Shown one piece after another: positions 9,749 through 17,754 of a stretch of DNA of 64,000 nt. The first letter of the stretch is position 1, and the number at the start of each line of letters is the position of its first letter. The notes below the pieces were generated by a model that did no database searches, was not told the origin of the DNA, and was given only the letters and a program-made list of their open reading frames with translations. This stretch comes from JAJTYI01 sp964420145 (GTDB lineage Bacteria; Patescibacteriota; Dojkabacteria; B142; OLB20): contig CAYQRB010000002.1 in the NCBI GenBank assembly GCA_964420145.1, positions 1 to 64,000 of the forward strand, written 5' to 3'. Both the position numbers and the translations under genes were made by a program.

Positions 9749-10053
9749 TGGCACATACAAAGGCACAAGGAGCAGCAAACAGAACAGTCAATGTTGCGGG
9801 AAAAAGGCTTGGAATCAAAAAATCTGCAGGACAACAAGTGATCCCCGGTAATATTATTGTTCGTCAAAAAGGAAGTGTTTTTCACCCCGGAGTAAATACC
9901 AAAATGGGTAAGGATTTTACTATCTTTGCAACTTCTAGTGGTACCGTAAATTTTAGAAAAATGACTGGTTCTCATCGTGATCAGAAGTATGTTGATGTTT
10001 TAGTTAAATCTGTGTTACCCCCCACTTCTTCTAAAGCCCCCAAAAAGTCTTAA
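9748..10053 (+). CDS. rpmA: 50S ribosomal protein L27
   Basis: The 101-residue protein starts AHTKAQGAANRTVNVAGKRLG, the bL27 N-terminal arm that reaches towards the peptidyl-transferase centre. It continues with the GNIIVRQKGSVFHPG core. There is no Firmicutes-style cleavable leader before the arm. Translation is probably coupled to rplU through the one-base stop/start overlap. Confidence 0.97.
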   Translation: MAHTKAQGAANRTVNVAGKRLGIKKSAGQQVIPGNIIVRQKGSVFHPGVNTKMGKDFTIFATSSGTVNFRKMTGSHRDQKYVDVLVKSVLPPTSSKAPKKS

Positions 10054-10103
10054 TTGATATAAACAACAACTTAGCAGATAATATATTTTTATTATGTTTT
10101 GCT

Positions 10104-10718
10104 ATGTATTTAAATACTGTATTAAATCTCACTAACTTTAATCAGCCTATAAAACTTATTGTTGGACTTGGCAATGTTGGGGAAAAATATAATAAAACGA
10201 GACATAATACAGGATTCCTCTTCATAGATTATTTACTACATATTTTTCTCAAAAAACAGGGTTTTGAAGTAGAGATAGAGACTAGGGATATGTATAAACT
10301 CTATAATTTAAAATTTCTAAACCTCAAGATTATGAAACCACAACTGATGATGAATCGATCAGGGATTTCTCTACACCAATACTTAAAATATCAAAACTAT
10401 TCTTTAGATGAGATTTTGGTAGTTCATGATGATTTAGATATTGGTTTTGGTAAATATAAATTACAATATAAAAAATCACCCGTACAACATAATGGAGTTA
10501 TTTCTATCGAAAATCATCTGGCGGATAACAATTTTTATCGCTTGAGGATAGGAATAGAAAACCGCAGTGATCGTGTGATACAAGGAGTTGATTATGTATT
10601 AATGCGTTTTTTAGAAACAGAAGAAAATCAATTAGAAACGATCTTTGAAGAGATCTGTTTAAAAGAGTTTAACTTTGTAAAGCCAGAGTATGATCCTCCA
10701 AAAGATCAGGATCTATAA
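10104..10718 (+). CDS. pth: Peptidyl-tRNA hydrolase
   Basis: Releases tRNA from drop-off peptidyl-tRNAs. Family landmarks are LIVGLGNVGEKYNKTRHNTGF (containing the catalytic His of TRHNTGF), the MNRSG loop, HDDLDIGFGKYKL and a QHNGV segment in place of the usual GHNGL. The 204 residues are normal for bacterial Pth, with a slightly longer N-terminus of 16 residues before the first strand. TATGTT lies five bases before the ATG. The 3' end overlaps the convergent uppS gene by 50 bases. Confidence 0.93.
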   Translation: MYLNTVLNLTNFNQPIKLIVGLGNVGEKYNKTRHNTGFLFIDYLLHIFLKKQGFEVEIETRDMYKLYNLKFLNLKIMKPQLMMNRSGISLHQYLKYQNYSLDEILVVHDDLDIGFGKYKLQYKKSPVQHNGVISIENHLADNNFYRLRIGIENRSDRVIQGVDYVLMRFLETEENQLETIFEEICLKEFNFVKPEYDPPKDQDL

Positions 10719-11793
10719 GATTTTCATTTGACTTGTGTATTTTCTTGTTAGTTCCTCCAAAGTTTCTTTTGCGTGCACCAAAATCTAAAATTGCTCTTTT
10801 AAATTGAATAGAATCAAAATCGGGAAAATACACATTGGTGAAATATAGCTCTGAATAAGCTGCTTCGTAGGCCATAATACCGCTGGTTCTGTACTCTCCT
10901 GATGTTCTTATAATAAGATCCGGGTTTGGTATATCATGAGTATCCAAATAACTTGCAAAAGATTTTTCATCGACTTCTTTTACCTGTTGAGAGATAATTT
11001 TGTTAACAGCTCTGATAATATCGTCTCTACCGTTGTAATCTAAGCAAAGAGAGAAATTAAAATTAGTGTTTTTTTCAGTTTTTTGTTCGAAATCGTTCAT
11101 CAGGTTGACGAGTTTCTTAGGTAAGCGATCTTTTCTTCCTATATGACGGAAACAGATATTTTCTTTTTGGAACTTATATAACCAACCTTTGAGAGATTGT
11201 TCTAAGATTTTGAATATTTCATCAATTTCTTTTTTATCTCTTGCCCAGTTTTCTGTAGAAAATCCCCAAAGACTTAAATATTTGATATTTAGATCACGAC
11301 ATTCATCAAAAATCTTCTCTATTTTATCTTGTTGTAATGCTCTTCTATGACCTATCCAAGGTAGCCAACCTTGTTCTCTTGCCCATCTTCGATTTCCATC
11401 AGGGATAATCACAACATGCTTGGGAATTTGATTTTCTCTATCTAATTTCAATATTTCACTAGTTAGGATTTCTTTGCTTAAGTTATAAAAGCTATCTGCT
11501 TCATCAACAAGTAGGGTTTTATCAGTTTTGAGAATAAATTTTTTAAATGGTTTTCCCGGAACTTGCCAAGAAAAACTCATCCCAGAGATTTTTACAGGGA
11601 AATATGCTTTTTGACACCAATTTAGAAGTTCTTGTAAGCGTTTTTCCTCTCCTTGAGCTATAATCTCTAAGCCATTATCTGAGTTTTTAGAAACATATCC
11701 TGTGAGACCGAGTGTTTGTGAAATGTTTACGATTCGTCGTCTAAGGTTTACTCCCTGGACTCTTCCGTAAATAGTGATCAAGATTTGATGCAT
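10669..11793 (-). CDS. uppS: Acylphosphatase-like domain fused to undecaprenyl diphosphate synthase
   Basis: Two domains in 374 residues. Residues 1-90 resemble acylphosphatase: IYGRVQGVNLR carries the phosphate loop and R18, followed by LGLTGYV. The usual catalytic Asn aligns with K36, although N37 is adjacent, so activity is uncertain. Residues about 122-360 are a full cis-prenyltransferase: HVVIIPDGNRRWA with D132, SLWGFSTENW, and RTSGEYRTSG near the end. UppS makes the C55 lipid carrier for lipid II. The open frame extends to 11895 into the vanY gene; the ATG at 11793 starts just before the acylphosphatase fold and is preferred. It converges on pth with a 50-base overlap. UppS identity is secure; the purpose of the fusion is unknown. 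Confidence 0.9.
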   Translation of the reverse strand: MHQILITIYGRVQGVNLRRRIVNISQTLGLTGYVSKNSDNGLEIIAQGEEKRLQELLNWCQKAYFPVKISGMSFSWQVPGKPFKKFILKTDKTLLVDEADSFYNLSKEILTSEILKLDRENQIPKHVVIIPDGNRRWAREQGWLPWIGHRRALQQDKIEKIFDECRDLNIKYLSLWGFSTENWARDKKEIDEIFKILEQSLKGWLYKFQKENICFRHIGRKDRLPKKLVNLMNDFEQKTEKNTNFNFSLCLDYNGRDDIIRAVNKIISQQVKEVDEKSFASYLDTHDIPNPDLIIRTSGEYRTSGIMAYEAAYSELYFTNVYFPDFDSIQFKRAILDFGARKRNFGGTNKKIHKSNENLIDPDLLEDHTLALQS

Positions 11794-11870
11794 ATTATGA
11801 AGGTATATAATTAAATCAGATGACATTATGTCATAAATCGCAATATAATATAAAGCCTTTGTATGTATAA

Positions 11871-13355
11871 ATGAAGAGAACAAAATTAAAAACAATTAAT
11901 TTAAAGATATTATTGATTGTCTTTTTGATACTGGAATTAATTGTGGTTTTTGTTGTTATATTAAAACCACTAATAACCCTCCGTAGTAAATCTGTTATAT
12001 TAAGTACAGGTGGCTATATAAATAACGATATAAATAACTGGGTTGAAGAGTTTGATTATTATTCCAAGTTAAATAAATTAAGTTATAAAACCACCGATGA
12101 TATATTAAGTTCTTCCTTGTTGAATTATAAAAACTACCGTAGCAATAGCTATAAATTTCCTTTAATTTCTTTGCCTGAAATCGTTTTTGAGATTTCAGAA
12201 GAGAAAACGATAGATATTGATCCACCCATAGAGATAATAAAAAGTGAAAAGTTCCCGCAAGGAGAAAGATACGAGGTACAAAAAGGTGAAAGTGCTAAAT
12301 ACACATACAAAGAACTAACGATGATGACTAGAAAATATATAATGCCAGTATCAGAAGTCGTTTTTGAAAAAAATACTATAATTGCTGATGGAGGCGCTAA
12401 CAGAGTACAACTAAATGATGGGTTAATTGATGAATTAAAAAGTATTCAAACAGGAGACTATGAAAGTAGCTATTATAGAAAACTTGAGCCTGCGGAAGTT
12501 AAAGTGTTAAGCAAGTTAGATATAAAAGGTGTTTCTTTTGATGTTTCGCAAGGAGAAATGATTTTAGTTGGGAAGGTAGAATTCCTTAATAAAAGCTGTT
12601 CAGAGCAAGTAGATTTGGAACTGGCTTTTGATCCGCAAACTCAACAATATTATTTCCCTGAACTAGGAACACTAAAACTGAAGGATTGTACAATATATAC
12701 CCCAAAAGCAGTAGTATACGCCCCGATTGTTTATGGGCCTATAGAGGTAGTAACTTGTCAGGATTGTAAATATGCTCCAATTAACAAAACTACTGCACTT
12801 CCAAGCACATATATTCCCAATCTTATTGCTACTGGTTTACCAGGTGGTGGTATGTTGACTCCCGAGACAGTTACTGCCTTAAAAGCGATGTCTGAGGATG
12901 TACAGAGCAAAGGTATGACAGTTTTTATTACCTCTGCATATCGTTCGTATATACAACAACAGTCCACTTTCAACTATTGGGTAAATAGAGAACTTAGTAG
13001 GGGTGCTCCTATGGAGCTTGCGAGGCAAAGAGCAAATATTTATTCTGCCACACCAGGACATTCTGAGCATCAATTAGGAACTACTCTAGATATTCGTTGT
13101 ATTGGTTGTGATGCGTTTAGTAAAAATGTTACTAATACTCCTCTATATCAATATCTACAACAAAATGCACACGAGTACGGTTTTGTTATTTCTTACCCTC
13201 TAGGTAAACAGCACTTAACAGGTTATACTTACGAACCTTGGCATATCAGATATATTGGAGTTGAGTTAGCAAGTGAGTTACAAGCAAGAGGTTATCAAAA
13301 TATAGGTAATAATCAATATTTATCCGCATTTTTGCGTGAAAAAGGTTTATATTAA
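11871..13355 (+). CDS. Membrane-anchored D-alanyl-D-alanine carboxypeptidase, VanY/M15 family
   Basis: 494 residues with an N-terminal TM anchor (about 11-33), an extracytoplasmic region of about 270 residues without a recognised family, and a C-terminal M15B peptidase. The zinc residues are visible as SEHQLGTTLD (H400, D407) and EPWHIRY (H458). It trims terminal D-Ala from stem peptides. A short CxxC (TCQDCKYAP, near 287-290) precedes the peptidase. It starts 77 bases from the divergent uppS and is followed 5 bases later by prfB. Confidence 0.88.
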   Translation: MKRTKLKTINLKILLIVFLILELIVVFVVILKPLITLRSKSVILSTGGYINNDINNWVEEFDYYSKLNKLSYKTTDDILSSSLLNYKNYRSNSYKFPLISLPEIVFEISEEKTIDIDPPIEIIKSEKFPQGERYEVQKGESAKYTYKELTMMTRKYIMPVSEVVFEKNTIIADGGANRVQLNDGLIDELKSIQTGDYESSYYRKLEPAEVKVLSKLDIKGVSFDVSQGEMILVGKVEFLNKSCSEQVDLELAFDPQTQQYYFPELGTLKLKDCTIYTPKAVVYAPIVYGPIEVVTCQDCKYAPINKTTALPSTYIPNLIATGLPGGGMLTPETVTALKAMSEDVQSKGMTVFITSAYRSYIQQQSTFNYWVNRELSRGAPMELARQRANIYSATPGHSEHQLGTTLDIRCIGCDAFSKNVTNTPLYQYLQQNAHEYGFVISYPLGKQHLTGYTYEPWHIRYIGVELASELQARGYQNIGNNQYLSAFLREKGLY

Positions 13356-13360
13356 TAATA

Positions 13361-14464
13361 ATGCAAGAAATAAAAGAAAAAATAAAACTACAAGGAGAAC
13401 GGATTTCAGATATTCAGAAGAAAAAAGATAGATCAGAAATTACTACAGAATTAGAAAATACAAAGCTTCTTGCTAATGACCAGTCTTTATGGGCTGATCA
13501 AGCTAATGCACAAAAGATTATGAAGAAAATAAGTGATCTCGGTGATGAGTTGGATATGTTAGATAGTATAGAAACGAAACTTACAGATATAGAAGTAATG
13601 GTAGAGTTACTAGAAGATAAAAGTACTGCTTCGAGTGGGCAAGATATTGAGGTAATGAAAGAAATTAATTCTATGGTTAGCGAACTCGATAATATACTCA
13701 ATAAAATAGAGATTACCACATTTTTAGGAGGAAAATTCGATCAAAGCGATGCGATTCTCTCTATCCATGCAGGTCAAGGTGGTACAGAAGCAAATGATTG
13801 GAGTGAAATGCTAATGCGAATGTATCTTAAATATTTTCAAAAGCAGGGTTTTGAGAGTGAGATTACTAATATGATAAGAGGGAATGAAGCAGGGATTAAT
13901 ACAGTAACTATGGAAATCAAGGGACGGTTTGCTTACGGCTATTTAAAAAAGGAATATGGAACACATCGGCTTGTAAGAGTCTCCCCTTTTAATGCACAGG
14001 GTCTTAGGCAAACATCGTTTGCTTTGGTTGAAGTGATGCCTATTATAGAAAACGATATTGATGTAAACCTAAATATGGACGAGATTGAATTTAGTGCAGT
14101 AAGATCTTCGGGTGCAGGAGGACAGAATGTAAATAAAGTGGCTACTGCTGTAAGGCTAGTACACATACCTACTGGTATTACCGTTTCTTGTTCTACAGAA
14201 AGAAGTCAATTACGCAACAAAGAATTTGCTTTGAATATGCTTAAAGGGAAGCTCTACAATCTTGAACTAGAAAAGCAAGAAAAAGAACAGAAAGACTTAA
14301 AAGGAGAGCACAAAATTGCCGGCTGGGGTAATCAAATTCGCAACTATGTGCTACACCCATACAAATTAGTAAAAGATTTGCGTACTGATGTAGAAAGTCA
14401 AAATCCTGAAGCTGTTTTGGATGGAAACCTTGAAGAATTTATAGAAGCCGAAATCCGTCTATAA
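13361..14464 (+). CDS. prfB: Peptide chain release factor 2
   Basis: The 367-residue protein has the GGQ peptidyl-hydrolysis motif in SSGAGGQNVNKVATAVR and the SPF tripeptide of RF2 in LVRVSPFNAQGLRQ, so it reads UAA and UGA. The frame is continuous: the UGA-dependent +1 programmed frameshift common in bacterial prfB is absent, so RF2 is not autoregulated that way here. Its presence agrees with the TGA stops seen on other genes in the window. It starts 5 bases after vanY with no Shine-Dalgarno. Confidence 0.95.
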   Translation: MQEIKEKIKLQGERISDIQKKKDRSEITTELENTKLLANDQSLWADQANAQKIMKKISDLGDELDMLDSIETKLTDIEVMVELLEDKSTASSGQDIEVMKEINSMVSELDNILNKIEITTFLGGKFDQSDAILSIHAGQGGTEANDWSEMLMRMYLKYFQKQGFESEITNMIRGNEAGINTVTMEIKGRFAYGYLKKEYGTHRLVRVSPFNAQGLRQTSFALVEVMPIIENDIDVNLNMDEIEFSAVRSSGAGGQNVNKVATAVRLVHIPTGITVSCSTERSQLRNKEFALNMLKGKLYNLELEKQEKEQKDLKGEHKIAGWGNQIRNYVLHPYKLVKDLRTDVESQNPEAVLDGNLEEFIEAEIRL

Positions 14465-14492
14465 TCCTCTAAGGTCGTTTGAACTAAAAAAG

Positions 14493-14942
14493 TTACTTGT
14501 ATAGTTTGTCTTCATAGGTAGATATTTTTTCTAACCTTCGTATATGCCGTGATTCCTCGCTAAAAGGGGTGTTCAACCATATTTCTATAATCTTAAAATC
14601 GGACTTAGGATTAAATGTTAAGCTGTCAAGGACTAAAATATTTGTATCATCGTCCGTGCGAGAAAGTTTTGCATGTGTTTCTGACTCACAATACCCTGCT
14701 CTCACACCTTTTACCTTATTTGTAGCTATACAGACTCCTATACCAGAACCACAGATTATGATCCCTCTTGATTTCTCTTTCACTACTGTTTCGCCTAACA
14801 TAAAGGCATAGTCAGGATAATCATCATCCCCATCGTATGTATGAGTACCTAAGTCTATTACTTGATAGTTTTTAGATAAAAGGAAGTTGTTAATCTCTTG
14901 TTTTGCATTAAAACCCTTGTGGTCAGAGGCAAGATAGATCAT
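14493..14942 (-). CDS. rpiB: Ribose-5-phosphate isomerase B
   Basis: 149 residues, the normal RpiB length. IYLASDHKGF opens the fold, HTYDGDDDYPDYA carries the conserved acidic patch, and IICGSGIGVCIATNKVKGVRAG holds the active-site cysteine and phosphate loop. It interconverts ribose-5-phosphate and ribulose-5-phosphate and is one of the few metabolic enzymes in the window. It converges with prfB and lies just downstream of the LysM gene. Confidence 0.93.
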   Translation of the reverse strand: MIYLASDHKGFNAKQEINNFLLSKNYQVIDLGTHTYDGDDDYPDYAFMLGETVVKEKSRGIIICGSGIGVCIATNKVKGVRAGYCESETHAKLSRTDDDTNILVLDSLTFNPKSDFKIIEIWLNTPFSEESRHIRRLEKISTYEDKLYK

Positions 14943-14978
14943 AAGGAATTAAATAATCTTTACTCAGTGTAACAGATA

Positions 14979-15605
14979 TTAAGAAATTGTTAAAAATTGT
15001 CCTGCAGTGATTAGTGCTTGGCTACCATCTGGAAGAAATCCAATACTAGTAGGATTTGTTTCTAGTAATTTGTTCCATTGACTACCATCTCCATAGACTG
15101 CCTCTGCAATTTCCCACAGTGTATCGCCTAGTTGAACTTGGTAAGTTCCGGTGGTTATATCACCTTTTTTGTAATCAGTAGCCCTCCAAACTCCTGTTTG
15201 TGAAATTTTCTCAGCAGTTGTTTGCGCTCGTTTAAGGCCTGTTGGAGTAGAGGCCGTATCTCTTCTGATAGACTCCCCTCCTGCAATACTCCCTTCATCA
15301 TCTTGGTTTTCTTTGTCCTTAGTGTCTCTATCATCTTGGGCTTTTTCTTCGTTCTTTTCCTGATTCTCTTGGTTATCTTTAATAAAATCTGGAAAGTTAA
15401 TACTAACTCTATCTGAGAAAAATGGATAAAATACAAAAAATAATCCCAGAATAATAAATACTGTTCCAATTAGTTGGAGGATCCAAGGTTTGATCCTAAG
15501 TCGTGAACTCTCGATATCTTTGATAACTGATTTTTCATAACTTTCTTTTGGTTCCTTTTTTGTTATCTTGTTACCAGGGTTGGATTTAGTAGACTCCTTT
15601 TTCAT
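14979..15605 (-). CDS. Single-pass membrane protein with C-terminal LysM domain
   Basis: 208 residues: a Lys/Ser-rich cytoplasmic tail (1-38), one TM segment (about 42-66), a highly charged Asp/Glu/Lys/Gln-rich linker (about 78-130), and a LysM domain at about 150-208 (YQVQLGDTLWEIAEAVYGD...). LysM binds N-acetylglucosamine in peptidoglycan, so this protein probably tethers the membrane to the wall. No catalytic domain is visible. It is encoded with rpiB, 36 bases upstream of it. Confidence 0.85.
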   Translation of the reverse strand: MKKESTKSNPGNKITKKEPKESYEKSVIKDIESSRLRIKPWILQLIGTVFIILGLFFVFYPFFSDRVSINFPDFIKDNQENQEKNEEKAQDDRDTKDKENQDDEGSIAGGESIRRDTASTPTGLKRAQTTAEKISQTGVWRATDYKKGDITTGTYQVQLGDTLWEIAEAVYGDGSQWNKLLETNPTSIGFLPDGSQALITAGQFLTIS

Positions 15606-15779
15606 AGAACAATGATGAAAAGTAAGGTTTGGGGTAGTATAAGTATATAATATAACAACTACTGTGTGTAAGTAAAGTGATAGGATTTCTAAGTGAATGT
15701 AGTTATTGATATTATCTTGCTAAATTTATCTCAAATTGCTAGAATCATAAGTGTTTTAATCCTAAAATAAATTACTGAA

Positions 15780-16049
15780 ATGGCAAATACGAAATCAGCA
15801 AAAAAAGCTATACGAGTTAGCTCAAGAAAGAAAAAGGTTAATATAGTGACAAAGAAGTCATATAGAGAAGCAAAGGCAGATGTTATGAAGGCTGTTTCTT
15901 CCAACGAACCACAAAAAGCCAAGAAATTATTAGTAAAGGCATATAGCGAAATAGACACCGCAGCCAAAAAAGGTGTTCTCCATAAAAACACTGCCGATAG
16001 GTATAAATCAAGGTTAGCGATCCAGGTTAACAATCTAGGAGATAAGTAA
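15780..16049 (+). CDS. rpsT: 30S ribosomal protein S20
   Basis: 89 residues, strongly basic and helical, opening ANTKSAKKAIRVSSRKK as in bS20 and continuing with the KAKKLLVKAYSEIDTAAKKGVLHKN region. It binds 16S rRNA. No Shine-Dalgarno; TAAAAT lies eleven bases before the ATG. Confidence 0.93.
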   Translation: MANTKSAKKAIRVSSRKKKVNIVTKKSYREAKADVMKAVSSNEPQKAKKLLVKAYSEIDTAAKKGVLHKNTADRYKSRLAIQVNNLGDK

Positions 16050-16106
16050 GCAATTGAACATCTCTTGGTTTACTGTTAATATTGGAGAAATATATCGTAC
16101 TTAACT

Positions 16107-16640
16107 ATGAAAGTTACTCAGTCTTTTGTAACGCCTTTTGTGGCATTGATTATTGGAAAAATACTAGGAATACTGTTTACCTCTGTGGTCTTTTCTCTAG
16201 ATATTGGAATTGGAGATATATTCTCTTTATTCAAATTAATGATAGCTTTTGATGAGGACGAAAAGCTGATTCACCTATCCTCTTATTCTGATTTATTTAT
16301 GTTTACTATCCTTAGTACAGGACTTGTAGCAAGTTTATTCTCTCAAGTTAACCTTACTAGTCAACGGCTAACCAAAAAAGACCTTGAGCTCTATTTTCAA
16401 GGAGGGATTAAAAATATATTTCATACAGCAATGAGACTTTACGGACAGTCATTGTTTTGGTTTAGTTTTATCATTATAGCAAGTACTTATATTTTGTATA
16501 ATGTACTTACTGGAAAAACCTATCTTTGGATATATTTGATTACACTGTTACTTACCATATCTTTAGCGATGTACTTCTACTATGACTTCCACAAAGAAGT
16601 TCAGTTAGCTAAAAACAAATTATTCAAAAATGAGTTGTGA
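16107..16640 (+). CDS. Polytopic membrane protein of unknown function
   Basis: 177 residues with probable TM segments at about 8-32, 65-83, 115-138 and 142-162. No family recognised and no catalytic motif is visible. It ends in TGA inside the start of the next gene (GTGA overlap), so it is translationally coupled to the AI-2E-type permease and may act with it. Confident as a real gene because of the membrane topology and coupling. Confidence 0.7.
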   Translation: MKVTQSFVTPFVALIIGKILGILFTSVVFSLDIGIGDIFSLFKLMIAFDEDEKLIHLSSYSDLFMFTILSTGLVASLFSQVNLTSQRLTKKDLELYFQGGIKNIFHTAMRLYGQSLFWFSFIIIASTYILYNVLTGKTYLWIYLITLLLTISLAMYFYYDFHKEVQLAKNKLFKNEL

Positions 16641-17731
16641 ATACAGAAAATATTAAAATAGAAATTACACTAAAGTCACTGGTTCTAATAACTGTATTTA
16701 TTTTAAGTATTGTTATCATCTGGCAACTAAGATTAGTCTTTTTCTTCTTGTTTTTTGCTTTTGTCCTCAACTCTGCCCTTAGGCCATATGTGGATTATTT
16801 TCAGACCAAAAGGATTCCTCGTGTTGTTTCTATAGCACTTATTTATATCATACTATTCCTAGTATTTAGTATTGTGACGCTAACACTTTTTGGAGATACT
16901 GTCGAGCAACTCAAAAACTTGATAATGTTAATGCCACAGTTGATTTCAAATATCATAGCTGAGCTGTTTAATATATTTCCCTTCCTTGAGGAAATAATTG
17001 ATTTACAGGAGTTTCGTAGTGAGTTTATCCGTGAAATAACTAATTTTATCAGACTGATAGGAGGTGGATTGTTGGGAGCCTATACAATCATAAATTCTGC
17101 AGTTACAAGTATTGGAGGGGCTATCACTATAGTTATGCTCTCTATTTATATGCTGGTGCGTAAAAGAGAGGTTTATCTTAGTATAATTAATTTCTTACCG
17201 ATCACAAAGGAAAGTAAGAAAGTTTATACTCAGAGGTTTAAGTTGGTAGAAGAAAAACTAGGAGAATGGGTAAGAGCTCAGATTTTCCTTATGGCTTTTA
17301 TTGGTGTTTTCACCTGGTTTGGGCTAGTTACCCCAGTGATTTTTTTTGAAAATTATAATATGAACCAATATGCATTACCTATTGCTTTCATAGCCGGTAT
17401 TTTAGAAGCTATTCCAACTTTGGGACCGATATTGACGGCAATAATTGCTGTTATAATAGCTATTGGTTCTGGGTCGAGTTTAGCAGTGGTGATATATGTG
17501 GTTTTACTCTTTTACCTTATCCAGCAACTCGAAGCCTCGGTAATCTTTCCTAATATAATGGCCAAGGTGGTAGGAGTTGATCCCATTGTATCAATAATTA
17601 GTGTGATTGGTGCATATATACTTTTTGGAGTTTTGGGGGCTATTTTTATCATACCCATAATTGCAGTTGGAAGGATTCTAATTAGTCCTGAAATTGATAA
17701 CCTTGTAAATAGTCCTCAAGAATCCGATTAG
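16637..17731 (+). CDS. AI-2E family transporter / PerM-like permease
   Basis: 364 residues with the 7-8 TM arrangement of the AI-2E transporter superfamily, including the internal motif EAIPTLGPILTAIIA and the C-terminal region DPIVSIISVIGAYILFGVLGA. Substrates in this family are diverse (AI-2, Na+/H+ exchange, lipids), so the cargo is not predictable. It starts at GTG in a GTGA overlap with the preceding membrane protein. The stop is a tandem TAG-TAA. It converges on uvrB. Confidence 0.85.
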   Translation: MNTENIKIEITLKSLVLITVFILSIVIIWQLRLVFFFLFFAFVLNSALRPYVDYFQTKRIPRVVSIALIYIILFLVFSIVTLTLFGDTVEQLKNLIMLMPQLISNIIAELFNIFPFLEEIIDLQEFRSEFIREITNFIRLIGGGLLGAYTIINSAVTSIGGAITIVMLSIYMLVRKREVYLSIINFLPITKESKKVYTQRFKLVEEKLGEWVRAQIFLMAFIGVFTWFGLVTPVIFFENYNMNQYALPIAFIAGILEAIPTLGPILTAIIAVIIAIGSGSSLAVVIYVVLLFYLIQQLEASVIFPNIMAKVVGVDPIVSIISVIGAYILFGVLGAIFIIPIIAVGRILISPEIDNLVNSPQESD

Positions 17732-17754
17732 TAAAAGTTCTCCCCTATTAGTTT

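Noticed and set aside
13361..14464. Possible programmed +1 frameshift in prfB
   Set aside because: The frame is continuous from the ATG through the normal RF2 N-terminus and length, with no internal TGA.
15155..15469. Separate 104-residue ORF inside the LysM gene
   Set aside because: It is a shifted frame of the charged linker-coding region on the same strand; the longer frame has a TM and a LysM domain.
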